NCBI GenBank assembly: GCA_964410665.1
Contig: CAYPIE010000050.1
Span: forward strand, 1-44,149
Origin: CAYPIE01 sp964410665
Lineage (GTDB): Bacteria; Planctomycetota; Planctomycetia; Gemmatales; Gemmataceae
DNA length: 44,149 nt
Reading direction: 5' to 3'
The translations under genes were made by a program, and so were the position numbers. The number at the start of each line of letters is the position of its first letter. Positions within the stretch are counted from its first letter, which is position 1. The notes below the pieces were generated by a model that made no database searches, had not been told where the DNA came from, and worked only from the letters and a program-made list of their open reading frames with translations. Shown here in pieces: positions 1 to 9,657 of the stretch.

Positions 1-600
1 GGCATACTTGTTAATCTTGGTCGTGCGTCCGGTCACATCGTCAGGATTTAAGTTGAGGGAGTTGTTCCCTTCATCGAGTGCCTTTTCGTTAGTATGTGGA
101 ACTTCCAGGTAATCTCCCTGGACTCCCGAGAGCTCAAGTTCACCGGGGACTGAGAAGGCGGGGGCCAATGCATGGCTGGTCGCAGGAGCAACACTGGTGG
201 GATCCTGGTAGAACGGATCGACCTGCTCGTTCACCGCGGCGGCTTCGGCCTCAAGATTGGCCATCAGTTCGCCGATGGAGGAGGCTTTCTCCGCCTGAAA
301 CAGATCGACAGCATCGTTGGTGAAGTGACTTTGCGTTTGGCTGCTCGCCAGGCTGGTGGGAGCGGAATAGGAGGCATTGGCAAACAAGCCCCCCTCGGTT
401 TCGAGGGTAGGATTCGTGTTGCTGGTCTGAGCCGGGCTCACCATCGCCTCATCGGCATGAAAGGCTTGCAATTCCAGACTGGCGCTGGGTACCGTGCGGT
501 TTTCGAGTCCTTCGATTTTCAAGTTGGCTTTGGGGTTGGTGGTTTCCGTTGAACGATTGGACTGACGGTTGGCGCGAACGGAGGACGATGAATGCATCAT
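1..600 (-). CDS. Secreted LamG-domain surface protein, N-terminal part
   Basis: An open frame of 200 codons runs from ATG at 600 off the left edge without a stop. The protein starts MMHSSSSVRANRQSNRS and has the motif LENRTVPSA at residues 32-40. Similar LExR..PS motifs sit near the N-terminus of many planctomycete exported proteins. A Ser/Thr/Ala-rich linker follows. From about residue 157 the sequence GDYLEVPHTNEKALDEGNNS reads like the start of a LamG/concanavalin-type beta-sandwich. The start is supported by GGAG about 10 nt upstream. Inference: a large cell-surface or secreted protein, most of which lies outside the window. Carbohydrate or protein binding is typical of the fold, but no ligand can be named. 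Confidence 0.75.
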   Translation of the reverse strand, partial: MMHSSSSVRANRQSNRSTETTNPKANLKIEGLENRTVPSASLELQAFHADEAMVSPAQTSNTNPTLETEGGLFANASYSAPTSLASSQTQSHFTNDAVDLFQAEKASSIGELMANLEAEAAAVNEQVDPFYQDPTSVAPATSHALAPAFSVPGELELSGVQGDYLEVPHTNEKALDEGNNSLNLNPDDVTGRTTKINKYA

Positions 601-1222
601 GGTACGATGCTCCTTCAAAGAATGCGAGTCTACCGATTCGTTTTTGATCAACGACGGGAACAATCGCAAAAGCAGCGCGCAAAGCTCAGAGGAGGAGCGT
701 TGGTGCTGCGACAGCATGGTTGCTGTGAGTGGTCGAGGGACGGGATGAAAGTGTCAGCTTACTGTCAGTGTCTTTCGGTTCACTGCATCATGGCCGATCA
801 CGTTGTTCTTGCGAGCACCACAGGCATCCGAGAAAAAGCAAGGCATCAAGCAACAACACGAGCTGAATTCAATTACATCCGATGGACTCACTTCAAGTCA
901 ACAGGTCGACAAAACCGCGATTTTAGATAGACCACTAATCTGAACGATTTCCGTTAAGGATAGAGACGAACTTTAAATCTTATCCATGAAATTTGCATTC
1001 AGTATAGCAATCGCAGAACGGGAATCCATGCGATCATGAGAGGGGGGTGAGATACCTATAATGTAGAAATCCGAGATGGCGATGTAAAGCCAAAATTAGG
1101 ATTTTTTGGAACCGTGATAGGCTGATAAGAGTTGGCTTGCATTGTGTCCACGGCATCGGGTTTGCTTTGTACAATTCAGTTGGCGAGTCTAAACGGTCTA
1201 CAAATCGAAGTGAGGGGTAGTC
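601..1222. other. Intergenic region between divergent genes
   Basis: About 620 bases separate the leftward LamG gene from the rightward cyclase-fold gene. The stretch around 940-1020 is AT-rich and probably carries promoters for one or both genes. Small open frames exist, but none has protein-like composition or a convincing ribosome binding site. I see no RNA gene or repeat. Confidence 0.4.
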
Positions 1223-2359
1223 ATGGAACGCAGAAGGTGTCTGGTCTGTTTGGTGGTTGGTTGGACCTTGGTGTGGAGCCTCGCTCAGCCCAACGGGGCA
1301 TTGGCTCAGCCGACCGAGGTGGATGACGCGGCTTGGGATCAAGCGGTTGGCAAGGCGGTAGAGTTTCTAAGGACGCAACAGAATCCGGATGGCAGCTGGG
1401 GTGCTGCGCCACGGAATCGGGGCATTAGCGGGGTGGTGGTGACCGGCTTGTTGCGCACAGGCAAGGTGGGTGCGTCAGACGCCCCAGCGGCCAAAGGCTT
1501 GGCGTTCATCGAATCGCTGGTGAATGCGAAGGAGGGGCATATTGCTGGTCAAGAGGCGATTCGGGGTTTACAAAACTACTGCACCAGCGTGAATGTGATG
1601 GCATTGGTAGCGGCCAAGCGACGGGACAAATACACACCGGTGGTCGGGGACGCGGTAAGCTTCTTGAAGAAGCTGCAGTGGGATGATGGCGAGGGGAAGT
1701 CGCCGCAGAGTGACTACTACGGTGGGGCTGGCTACGATAGCAAGTCGCGTCCGGACCTGTCGAACACCCAGTTCTTCTTGGATGCACTGCACGATGCAGG
1801 GCTGGCGAAGACGGATCCGGCGTTTCAGAAGGCGTTGGTGTTTGTCAGTCGCTGCCAGAATTTCAAGAGTGAGTTCAACGATCAGCCCTGGTCCGGAGCG
1901 ATCAATGATGGCAGCTTTATCTACTCTGCTGCCGGCGGGGGTTCGACCAAGGTGCCGGGGGAAGGGCTCAAGGGGTATGGCAGTATGACGTATGCTGGGA
2001 TCAAGAGTATGATCTACTGTGGCGTGGACAAGAACGATCCCCGCTATCAGAAGGCGTTGGAGTGGATCCGAGCGAATTACACTCTAGACGGAAATCCCGG
2101 CATGCCTGCTCAATTGGACCAGCAAGGTCTATACTACTACTATCACACCATGGCCAAGACCCTGGCGACCATGGGCGTCGACACCTTGACGGATGCCGAC
2201 GGGGTGAAGCACGATTGGCGTGCAGAACTGAGTGCTGCGTTGATCAAACGGCAGCGGCCGGATGGTAGCTGGGTCAACGAGAACGATCGCTGGATGGAGG
2301 GCGATCCCTCATTGGTCACCGGGTTTGCTTTGATGGCATTAAGTTACTGCAAAAAGTAA
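1223..2359 (+). CDS. Secreted prenyltransferase/squalene cyclase-fold repeat protein
   Basis: The 378-residue protein has a signal peptide (about residues 1-29, hydrophobic core VCLVVGWTLVWSLA). The mature part contains alpha-toroid repeats with QW-like motifs: QNPDGSWG near residue 53 and QRPDGSWV near the C-terminus. Similar sequences in planctomycetes are labelled terpene cyclase/mutase or prenyltransferase-repeat proteins. At 378 residues it is much shorter than a squalene-hopene cyclase (about 630) and I see no DXDD catalytic motif, so I would not assign hopanoid synthesis. It is likely a periplasmic or exported alpha-alpha barrel of unknown role. The start is supported by GAGGGG 5 nt upstream. 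The NicO exporter gene follows after about 55 nt. Confidence 0.8.
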   Translation: MERRRCLVCLVVGWTLVWSLAQPNGALAQPTEVDDAAWDQAVGKAVEFLRTQQNPDGSWGAAPRNRGISGVVVTGLLRTGKVGASDAPAAKGLAFIESLVNAKEGHIAGQEAIRGLQNYCTSVNVMALVAAKRRDKYTPVVGDAVSFLKKLQWDDGEGKSPQSDYYGGAGYDSKSRPDLSNTQFFLDALHDAGLAKTDPAFQKALVFVSRCQNFKSEFNDQPWSGAINDGSFIYSAAGGGSTKVPGEGLKGYGSMTYAGIKSMIYCGVDKNDPRYQKALEWIRANYTLDGNPGMPAQLDQQGLYYYYHTMAKTLATMGVDTLTDADGVKHDWRAELSAALIKRQRPDGSWVNENDRWMEGDPSLVTGFALMALSYCKK

Positions 2360-2414
2360 CCGACGGGCTGACGGGGCGGGTCCCGCTAGCCTGTCCCAAC
2401 CCCCCTCGGTGGTT

Positions 2415-3926
2415 ATGCGCGCAATTCTGTTGCTACTTGTCGTGTTGGCTGGGTGGCCTGCTCGGACAGCCGCCCACCCGGTTCCCTTGACGCAGATTCA
2501 TCGCACCCTCGATGTCCAGCTGACGCCTCAAGCGGTCGTGGTGGACTACACGATGGAGATCGATACCACGATCTTGAACTGGACCTTAAACCAGTTCGAC
2601 GATGTCGACCCGGCCTCGATCTTGACCCTCGATGCGATGCGTAAGGTGTTCGTCGCCCGGGTTGGTCCCATTGTCGCTGAGCAACTTTTTGCCAGCCTTG
2701 ATCAAAAAAGACTCAGTTTCACCCTGAAGCAGGAACGGTTCGAATCCCGGCCCGATGAACACACGGCCTGCGTTTATCGATTCGAAGCGGCTTGGGCACC
2801 TGCACTCGGGGAGACGCATACCTTTAACTTTGAGGAGATCACGCAGTTTGAGACCGTGAAACCGGGTCTGCGTCCGGGTGAGGTCCAACTTCGGTTTGTT
2901 GAGCCGATTGGCATCACCATCCTTAAACGTGAGGTACCTGGAACGCCGAAGCCAAGGCTGGAAAGGACTCCCGAGGAGGATGCCCGCCTTCGGCAGTTAT
3001 CCGCGACCTTTCAAGTGGTTAATCCTGAGGCGGTAGCCCCGAAGGTCACTGCACCCGCTCCGACGTCTTTGACATCAACCAGTTTATGGGATCGGCTCCA
3101 GTCGGAAGGACTCGGTGCGCTGTTTGACAGCGGCTACGGGTTGGGGGTGTTACTGATGATCGCCGGGATCTTTGGCGCTGCGCATGCACTCACTCCGGGG
3201 CACGGCAAGACGATGGTGGCGGCGTATCTTGTGGGAGAACGAGGTACTCCCTGGCATGCGGTGGTGTTGGGGGTCATCACCACCATGACGCACACCGGTT
3301 CGGTGATCCTCATCGCTTTGATCTTGTGGGTACTCTATCCCGACACCGTGCCCCGGGATGTGCAAACGATCCTAGGCTTTGTGGGTGGGCTGTTGATCGC
3401 CGGGCTCGGGGTTTGGCTGTTGTTGCGGCGTATTGCTGGTCAAGCCGACCATGTCCATCTGTTTGACGATGGCCACCATCATCACGGTCCTGGCCATCAC
3501 CATCACCATCATCATGAGCATCCTCCCATTCCAGCTGGCAAACCCGGGGATCGATTTGGCTGGACGCGGTTAGTCTTGTTGGGGATAAGTGGCGGGATCA
3601 TCCCTTGCTGGGATGCGGTGGCCCTGCTGGGCATCGCCATTACGGCCAATCGGCTCTGGCTCGGAGTTCCTTTGTTGTTGGCCTTTAGTGCCGGGTTAGC
3701 GTTGGTATTAGTGGCGATCGGTCTCGCGGTGGTCTATGCCAAACGGGTGGGCGGCCGGCAGTTTGGTGAGAAACGCTGGTTTCGTCTATTGCCGATCGTA
3801 AGCGCTCTGCTGTTGATTGGAATAGGGTTGTGGTTATGTAAAGATAGTTTAATCGATCGAAATGTAACTGAAGCGGATGCCGCGGCGAAGCCGCGAAGTG
3901 GGGTGGTCGCGATGAAAAGCAGTTAA
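2415..3926 (+). CDS. NicO/RcnA-like nickel/cobalt export permease with secreted N-terminal domain
   Basis: The 503-residue protein begins with a signal peptide (RAILLLLVVLAGWPARTAA), then an extracytoplasmic domain to about residue 230, then a multi-helix membrane domain. The first helix carries GAAHALTPGHGKTMVAAYLV, the HxxxPGHGK signature of the NicO/HoxN-RcnA permeases. Between membrane segments is a His-rich loop (DGHHHHGPGHHHHHHHEH), typical of RcnA-type Ni/Co efflux proteins. The second half has the matching GISGGIIPCWDA segment. Inference: efflux of divalent metal, most likely nickel or cobalt. ATG at 2415 is preferred over GTG at 2409 because the signal peptide starts there; no strong ribosome binding site is visible. 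No metalloregulator lies next to it. Confidence 0.85.
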   Translation: MRAILLLLVVLAGWPARTAAHPVPLTQIHRTLDVQLTPQAVVVDYTMEIDTTILNWTLNQFDDVDPASILTLDAMRKVFVARVGPIVAEQLFASLDQKRLSFTLKQERFESRPDEHTACVYRFEAAWAPALGETHTFNFEEITQFETVKPGLRPGEVQLRFVEPIGITILKREVPGTPKPRLERTPEEDARLRQLSATFQVVNPEAVAPKVTAPAPTSLTSTSLWDRLQSEGLGALFDSGYGLGVLLMIAGIFGAAHALTPGHGKTMVAAYLVGERGTPWHAVVLGVITTMTHTGSVILIALILWVLYPDTVPRDVQTILGFVGGLLIAGLGVWLLLRRIAGQADHVHLFDDGHHHHGPGHHHHHHHEHPPIPAGKPGDRFGWTRLVLLGISGGIIPCWDAVALLGIAITANRLWLGVPLLLAFSAGLALVLVAIGLAVVYAKRVGGRQFGEKRWFRLLPIVSALLLIGIGLWLCKDSLIDRNVTEADAAAKPRSGVVAMKSS

Positions 3927-4124
3927 ACACTTCGTCGAGGGTTGATTGGGTTGTGAGGCTGGGGATACTGAGGAACTGGAACAACCGGTGGAATGCGACA
4001 CATGGCCTAGGAAACATCGTGGGGCAGGCGCTTGCTTCACCCAGTTGGCGGTGCGGGAAGTGTTAAACTGCATGGGTCGTTGATATGGTTCCACGAGTCC
4101 CGTCCGCGTTGCTGGGTTCTAGGT

Positions 4125-5294
4125 ATGCAGATTGCCGAGTTGACGGCGTTTCACATCCGTATCCCGCTACGCAAGCCCATCCGGCATGCCTCTCACATGC
4201 GGGAGTATTCCGACAATATTGTCGTCCGTTGTGTGCTTACCGATGGAACGACTGGCTATGGGGAAGGAGTACCTCGAGAATATGTCAACGGGGATACTAT
4301 TGATTTGGCCTTGTCACTTCTGCGTCGGGCTCATGTACTGCACCATTGGCAAGCGTGTGCATCGCTAGAACAGGTGGTCGAGCAAGTCGAGCGATTGGCC
4401 TTGCCGCCGATAACCGAAGATGACCGGCAACGTCAGGAGAACCCTGCTCGGTGTGCTTTGGAGATGGCGGTTTTGGATGCGTATTGTCGGTCCTATGGCC
4501 AGTCGCTGGCGGCGGTGATCCCGCTGGTGGCTCCGGAGTTGTACGCCCCGCGACAAGGAGTCCGCTACAGTGGCGCGATAACCTCGGCGAACGGTTTCAA
4601 GCTACGTCTGGCTGCCTGGAAATTGCGCGTCTATCGCTTTCGTCAAGTCAAACTCAAGGTCGGCATTCCCGGTTACGACGATGCGCAACGTCTGCGGCAT
4701 TTGCGTCGGATTCTGGGCTCTTCGGTCGAGTTGCGTGTGGATGCCAACGAAGCTTGGTCACCGGAACAGGCGGCCGATCAGATCCGGGCTCTGGAGCCCT
4801 ATGGCATCACCAGTGTGGAACAACCCCTTGCTCAGGAAGCAAACCCCGGCCTGGTTGGGCTTCGTCAGGCGGTAAGGACTCCGATCCTGTTGGATGAGTC
4901 GCTGTGCTCGATGGTCGATGCCGAGCAAGCGGTGTCGCAGGGTTGGTGTGATCACTTTAATTTGCGGCTATCGAAGTGTGGTGGACTGGTACGGACGCTC
5001 CGGCTCGCGCAGTTTGCGTCGCGACAGGGGATCGGCTATCAGCTGGGCTGCATGGTAGGCGAGTCGGCGATTTTATCGGCGGCCGGTCGGCAGCTTGCCA
5101 GCCAGGTACGTGGCTGGTTGGCACTAGAAGGGTCGTATGATCGCCACCTCCTAAGGGCCAATCTGGCGAAGGAGGATATTACGTTTACCTGGGGAGGGAA
5201 AGCACCGGCGTTGACCGGTCCAGGACTGGGGATCAACATCGACCCGCTGGCATTGGAGGGCTTGAGCTTGCGGAAGGAGGTCCTCGATGGTTGA
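4125..5294 (+). CDS. Enolase-superfamily enzyme (muconate cycloisomerase/dipeptide epimerase-like)
   Basis: 389 residues. It shows the N-terminal capping domain and TIM-barrel motifs of the mandelate racemase/muconate lactonizing group. There is a KLK pair (VKLKVG) for the first catalytic lysine. The three metal ligands lie in RVDANEAW, SVEQPL and LLDESL. A second catalytic lysine lies in LSKCGG. Those residues suggest the reaction starts by taking the alpha proton of a carboxylate. The substrate cannot be read from sequence; o-succinylbenzoate synthase, dipeptide epimerase and N-acylamino acid racemase all share this frame. The ATG at 4125 is chosen because the family N-terminus starts at MQIAELTAFHIRIPL. 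The stop overlaps the next start by 8 nt, so translation is probably coupled to the hydrolase. Confidence 0.85.
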   Translation: MQIAELTAFHIRIPLRKPIRHASHMREYSDNIVVRCVLTDGTTGYGEGVPREYVNGDTIDLALSLLRRAHVLHHWQACASLEQVVEQVERLALPPITEDDRQRQENPARCALEMAVLDAYCRSYGQSLAAVIPLVAPELYAPRQGVRYSGAITSANGFKLRLAAWKLRVYRFRQVKLKVGIPGYDDAQRLRHLRRILGSSVELRVDANEAWSPEQAADQIRALEPYGITSVEQPLAQEANPGLVGLRQAVRTPILLDESLCSMVDAEQAVSQGWCDHFNLRLSKCGGLVRTLRLAQFASRQGIGYQLGCMVGESAILSAAGRQLASQVRGWLALEGSYDRHLLRANLAKEDITFTWGGKAPALTGPGLGINIDPLALEGLSLRKEVLDG

Positions 5295-6174
5295 GACGCT
5301 TCCGGTGGAAGTTGGCCAACCGAAAGTGGAGACGTGGACCGCCAGCGACGGCTACCCGTTACGTTATCGATATTATCGCAGTGCGGAACAGCCAGCCCGT
5401 GCACGGTTAGTGTTTTTGCACGGGATCCAGAGTCACGGTGGCTGGTATGGAGGAACGTCGGCGTACCTTGCCGAACAGGGCTATGAGGTTATCTTTTTGG
5501 ATCGCCGCGGAGCGGGCCTCAACCAAGATGAGCGGGGCCATGCGGCGAGTAGTCATCGTCTGATTCGTGATCTTCTCGAAGTGCTGCAGGGGTTGCGGGA
5601 GGCCGCCAAGGGAGAGGCGTTACCGACGTACTTGTTGGGTATTTCCTGGGCAGGCAAACTGGCGGTGGTGTTTCAACACCGTCATCCTGGTCTGCTTGCT
5701 GGTATGGGCTTATTCTGTCCAGGCTTCTTTCCGCGTGTGAAGTTGCCACGACGCGATCGCTTGGGAATTGCCATCGATGCCCTGATACGTCCGCATCGTC
5801 GATATCCAATCCCATTGAATGACCCTGAATTGTTTACCGATTCGCGAACCTGGCAAGAATTCATTGCCCAGGATCCTCTTGCGCTACGCCAGGCAACCGC
5901 GCGGTTGCTGTTGGTGAGTCTGGGTCTCGATTTGCGGATACCTCGGGCGGGTCGGTCAATTCAGATACCCACCTTATTGTTGTTGGCGGGGCGGGACCGG
6001 ATCATTGATAATCAACGCACCCGTGACTATGTCGAGGGTTTTCCGGCGTTGCAGAAACACATCTTAGAGTACCCGGATGCGCATCACACCCTGGAATTTG
6101 AGCCGGACTCAATGATCTATCGACGCGATCTTGTGGCTTGGTTGGAAGCGGTCCAACCGGTGGCTTACCAGTGA
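5287..6174 (+). CDS. Alpha/beta hydrolase, lysophospholipase/monoacylglycerol lipase-like
   Basis: 295 residues. LVFLHGIQSHGG forms the oxyanion-hole region. The nucleophile elbow is LGISWAG with Ser120. The acid is probably Asp in LLAGRDRIIDN and the histidine lies in DAHHTLEF. No signal peptide is visible, so it is probably cytoplasmic. A very strong ribosome binding site (AAGGAGG, 6 nt before ATG) lies inside the end of the upstream enolase-family gene. The tight coupling suggests both enzymes act on one compound. The 3' end overlaps the convergent DUF1570-type gene by 10 nt. The true substrate is unknown. Confidence 0.85.
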   Translation: MVETLPVEVGQPKVETWTASDGYPLRYRYYRSAEQPARARLVFLHGIQSHGGWYGGTSAYLAEQGYEVIFLDRRGAGLNQDERGHAASSHRLIRDLLEVLQGLREAAKGEALPTYLLGISWAGKLAVVFQHRHPGLLAGMGLFCPGFFPRVKLPRRDRLGIAIDALIRPHRRYPIPLNDPELFTDSRTWQEFIAQDPLALRQATARLLLVSLGLDLRIPRAGRSIQIPTLLLLAGRDRIIDNQRTRDYVEGFPALQKHILEYPDAHHTLEFEPDSMIYRRDLVAWLEAVQPVAYQ

Positions 6175-7085
6175 AACCGGAGCACCTCATCCGGAAGGTT
6201 CAGATGGCGAATGTGCGTGATCAAAGTGGCATTTAGTTCCGGATGGAGCAGTTCAAGCCGAGGCAGTAGCGGCTCGACACGAGGGCTGCGGCGAAGATCG
6301 CGAAGGTAGTTCAGTAGTACCTGCCGCGTAGCGGGCTGAGAACGCAACATGAAGTGCACCCAAGCCCAGGCCTCACGATACTCGGGTTGTCGCATATATT
6401 TCACATCTTCGATAATTTCAAGACGGGTTAGATCGGGTCGGAAGGGGGCACGCCGCAGTTCACGTAAATGAAGTCGATTAATGCCATTATGGGCTGGGGG
6501 AGTCTCAAAGAACTCGGCAAGCCCCTCATCTAACCACAGAGGAACGTTTTTCAATACGCTATGCAATAGAGCGTGGGTTAGTTCGTGGCGTAAATCCTGG
6601 AGGATATGGTCTCCCCAGAAGGTGTAGACCATCAATTCATCGACTCCCCCGGCGCTGCGTGGCTGAGCGATAAAAAAGGCACGTCGGGCTGGAAGTTCCG
6701 GGTAGCGATAGCTCATATATTGCTGATAGCGATCCTGATTTTCAAACAAGAAGACCTGAATCACCGTGGTGGCTGGGGGAAGTTGCAGCTCCCGATAGAC
6801 TTGGTCTCGGAGTTCGCTGAGCTCTTCGAAGAGCTTCAGATCGCGATCCAGGTCAAAGTCGGAATAGAAGACGTATTGGGAGCTGCGAAAGTAGTGCTTG
6901 CCGGGAGTCGTCGGCGGCCCGTCGTTGACGGCTTCAGAGGCAGAGACTTCGGCGGGGGGCAAGCGGCTCTGATGGAGGTGCTGCAGGTTGCAGCCAGCCA
7001 GCAAGATGAGCCCTCCAGCCAGCAGCACCCTTCCACCGGGGAAGACGGACGGACGCGACAGAACGGGCAGGTTCAGCAACGGCAT
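6165..7085 (-). CDS. DUF1570-type gluzincin peptidase lipoprotein
   Basis: 306 residues. The N-terminus has a hydrophobic stretch ending in LILLAGC (Cys32), a lipobox for signal peptidase II. The zinc site is HELTH (in DLRHELTHALLH) with a downstream glutamate in WLDEGLAEFFE, the arrangement of gluzincin metallopeptidases in DUF1570-like proteins common in planctomycetes. It is likely anchored to a membrane on the periplasmic side. The substrate is unknown. The gene is transcribed towards the alpha/beta hydrolase gene, and its 5' side faces the PqaA-family gene across a 205-nt non-coding gap. Confidence 0.8.
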   Translation of the reverse strand: MPLLNLPVLSRPSVFPGGRVLLAGGLILLAGCNLQHLHQSRLPPAEVSASEAVNDGPPTTPGKHYFRSSQYVFYSDFDLDRDLKLFEELSELRDQVYRELQLPPATTVIQVFLFENQDRYQQYMSYRYPELPARRAFFIAQPRSAGGVDELMVYTFWGDHILQDLRHELTHALLHSVLKNVPLWLDEGLAEFFETPPAHNGINRLHLRELRRAPFRPDLTRLEIIEDVKYMRQPEYREAWAWVHFMLRSQPATRQVLLNYLRDLRRSPRVEPLLPRLELLHPELNATLITHIRHLNLPDEVLRFHW

Positions 7086-7290
7086 AGTGTCTTCCCAGAG
7101 GATGTCCAGATAGAGAGGCTATAGCCCAAGTCGTCGCATCGTGCTAGCCCAGTCCTGGTGTCAATACGATCGCTATTTTCGTCGTTTTCCACCCACCAAC
7201 TTGAGAAGGGCTGTTGGTTGTCAGCAGACCGGCCAGTTCCTAGCCTGACCCGGGTAGCGAGCGTCTTCTTAGCTTCGAGGATGATCACCC

Positions 7291-8703
7291 ATGGTACGCG
7301 GCATCATGCGTTTGCTGATAACTAGCTGCTGGCTTTTGGTAACAGGGACCGTTGGGGCGGAGGAGTCGGCCCTGGAGGCATACATTGCTCGGGAGGACCC
7401 AAGCTATGCTTGGCGTTTGGTTCACTCGGAGCCAGGGCGTCGTGCAACGACCCACTTTTTACATCTGACTTCGCAAACCTGGCGGACTAGGAAAGAGGTC
7501 GATCGGTCGCTTTGGCAGCACTGGTTAGTGGTGGTCGAGCCGGAAGAGGTGGCGTCGTCGACTGGGTTTCTGTTCATCTCGGGCGGGCGGAATGGTCGCA
7601 AACGGCCGGATTCGGCCAACGAGCTGGTCACCCAGGTGGCGTTGACGACCAAGTCTGTGGTGGCCGAGCTGCACACGATTCCCAATCAGCCACTGATATT
7701 TCACGGCGATGGCAAACCACGTTTCGAGGATGACCTGATTGCCTATGCTTGGGTGCAGTATCTGGAAACCCAAGATCCGACCTGGCTCCCCCGATTTCCC
7801 ATGGTGAAATCGGCCGTGCGGGCGATGGACTGTCTGCAGGCGTTCTATGCCCAGGCCGATCGCCCGCGGGAGTTAGACAAGTTTGTTGTGGCTGGGGGGT
7901 CCAAGCGAGGCTGGACGACTTGGCTGACCGGGGCCATCGATCCACGCGTCGCGGCCATCATTCCCATGGTAATCGATGTATTAAATGTGTATCCTTCGAT
8001 GCGTCATCACGCCGAGGCCTATGGTTTTTGGGCCACGGCCGTGGGCAATTACTATGAGCATGGCCTGATGCAACGGAATGGCGATCCGCAGCTCGACAAG
8101 CTTTATCGCTTGGTCGATCCCTACTACTACCGTGACCAACTGACTTTGCCCAAGTTTGTGCTCAATGCGAGTGGGGATCAGTTCTTCTTGCCGGATTCTT
8201 CGCAGTTTTACTGGGATGAGCTGAAGGGAGAAAAACTCCTTCGCTATGTCCCCAATGCCGATCACTCTCTCAAGGGCAGTGACGCCTTGTTGAGTGTCAT
8301 CGCCTATCACTCGCTGATCGCGCATGACCAGCCCCGACCTACTTATGATTGGATCATGGCCAAAGACGGCACGATTCGTGTGACTTCCAAGACGCCGGTG
8401 AAGGCCGCGCGGCTTTGGCAGGCCAGCAATCCCGAGAGCCGAGACTTCCGTGTGGAAACGATTGGCAAGGCGTACAGGGCCACGGAGCTGGAGGCTCAAG
8501 GCGAGAACACCTTTGCGGCCAAGGTTGCACCTCCGCAAGAAGGTTGGACTGCCTGCTTTATCGAGCTAGAATATGCGACGCCGCTTGGCTTGCCACTTAA
8601 GGTGACCACCGGCGTACGGGTGACACCGGAGACGCTGCCGCATGCCGGGGTGGAGCTGCCCAAGGTTCCCTATGAGGCGATGCTGCAGAACGGCAAGCGG
8701 TAA
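7291..8703 (+). CDS. PhoPQ-activated protein PqaA-family hydrolase
   Basis: 470 residues with a signal peptide (LLITSCWLLVTGTVGA). The body matches the PqaA family: conserved early block HFLHLTSQTWR, then LFISGGRNG, and AGGSKRGWTTW, which has the G-x-S-x-x-G look of an alpha/beta-hydrolase nucleophile elbow. NASGDQFFLPDSS and the later NADHSL would supply the acid and histidine. The family is named after a Salmonella PhoPQ-regulated gene; its enzymatic role is not established. GAGGA lies 9 nt before the ATG. The protein is predicted to be exported. Confidence 0.85.
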   Translation: MVRGIMRLLITSCWLLVTGTVGAEESALEAYIAREDPSYAWRLVHSEPGRRATTHFLHLTSQTWRTRKEVDRSLWQHWLVVVEPEEVASSTGFLFISGGRNGRKRPDSANELVTQVALTTKSVVAELHTIPNQPLIFHGDGKPRFEDDLIAYAWVQYLETQDPTWLPRFPMVKSAVRAMDCLQAFYAQADRPRELDKFVVAGGSKRGWTTWLTGAIDPRVAAIIPMVIDVLNVYPSMRHHAEAYGFWATAVGNYYEHGLMQRNGDPQLDKLYRLVDPYYYRDQLTLPKFVLNASGDQFFLPDSSQFYWDELKGEKLLRYVPNADHSLKGSDALLSVIAYHSLIAHDQPRPTYDWIMAKDGTIRVTSKTPVKAARLWQASNPESRDFRVETIGKAYRATELEAQGENTFAAKVAPPQEGWTACFIELEYATPLGLPLKVTTGVRVTPETLPHAGVELPKVPYEAMLQNGKR

Positions 8704-8707
8704 GTCG

Positions 8708-9622
8708 TCAGGCAGGAGGTTGGCTCGCGTCGACCGGGTTCCAGCGAGCTTTGATAACTCGAGGATGCATGGCCAGGTCATGGACGGTACGGGCTAGCTC
8801 CAGGCCTGGATGCATCGCGAACAAGTCACGCACGCCTTGTTCCTGGCGGTAGCCGATCTCGACCATTAAGCTGCCGCCGGGTTTAAGATGCCGCAAGGCG
8901 TCGGGGATAAGGCGCCGATACACATCGAGGCCATCGAGTCCGCCACCTTCGAGGGCGAGCCGGGGCTCAAAATCCCGGACCTCGGTGGGCAGGCTTGGCA
9001 TCTCATCCGGAGCAATGTAGGGTGGGTTGCTGACAATCAAGTCAAATTGTTGGTCCGCTGCGAGTGGAGCAAGGAGATCGCCTTGAAGAAAGCGGATTCG
9101 CGCGCCGACCTGATGCGTGGCGGCATTCCGTTGGGCAACCTCCAGGGCTTTTGGGCTCAGGTCAATGGCCGTGAGTTCAGCGTGAGGATGCTGTTTGGCA
9201 ATGGTGATGGCGATACAGCCGGAGCCGGTGCCAACATCAAGAATAATAGGATTGTTTATTTGCTTGATAAAAGTCAAGGCTTCCATGACCAGGACCGTAG
9301 TGTCCTCACGCGGAATGAGTACGCTGGAGTTGACTTCAAAGCGGAGTTGGTAAAACTCGCGGGTGCCGACTAAATAATCGACGGGGCAGCCCTCGACGCG
9401 TTTTTTTAGTAGTGCTTTGAATGTGGTGCGGACTTCGGGCGTTGCGACCTCCTCAAAGCGGACATAGAGCTGGATGCGCGAGCAGCCGAGGACATGGGCG
9501 AGGAGGACCTCGGCGTCCCGCTCGGCGGAGGCCATTCCCTTGTCCTTGAGGTATTGTCGGGTCCAGTCACGCAGGGCATGGAGGGTCCACTCCTCGGTCG
9601 GGTTCGGGTTGTCAGTGGCCAT
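8708..9622 (-). CDS. prmC: Release factor N5-glutamine methyltransferase
   Basis: 304 residues from ATG at 9622. It methylates the GGQ glutamine of peptide release factors using SAM. The SAM site is ILDVGTGSGCIAI and the catalytic motif is NPPY (VSNPPYIAP), diagnostic for the PrmC/HemK family. The N-terminal helical domain includes LLAHVLGCSRIQLY. ATG at 9622 has AGGAGG and GGAG upstream; a TTG at 9661 overlapping the prfA stop (TTGA) would add 13 residues and is less likely. It sits directly after prfA, the gene for its substrate, a common bacterial order. Confidence 0.95.
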   Translation of the reverse strand: MATDNPNPTEEWTLHALRDWTRQYLKDKGMASAERDAEVLLAHVLGCSRIQLYVRFEEVATPEVRTTFKALLKKRVEGCPVDYLVGTREFYQLRFEVNSSVLIPREDTTVLVMEALTFIKQINNPIILDVGTGSGCIAITIAKQHPHAELTAIDLSPKALEVAQRNAATHQVGARIRFLQGDLLAPLAADQQFDLIVSNPPYIAPDEMPSLPTEVRDFEPRLALEGGGLDGLDVYRRLIPDALRHLKPGGSLMVEIGYRQEQGVRDLFAMHPGLELARTVHDLAMHPRVIKARWNPVDASQPPA

Positions 9623-9657
9623 GGCGGCTCCGAGCCTCCTGCGGCGCGTGGCTGGGG

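Noticed and set aside
592..930. 112-codon plus-strand open frame
   Set aside because: No ribosome site, irregular composition, and it lies in the likely promoter region between divergent genes.
2738..2756. tRNA T-loop-like sequence GGTTCGAATCCCGG
   Set aside because: It lies inside the NicO coding region (ERFESRP) and no acceptor, D or anticodon arms surround it.
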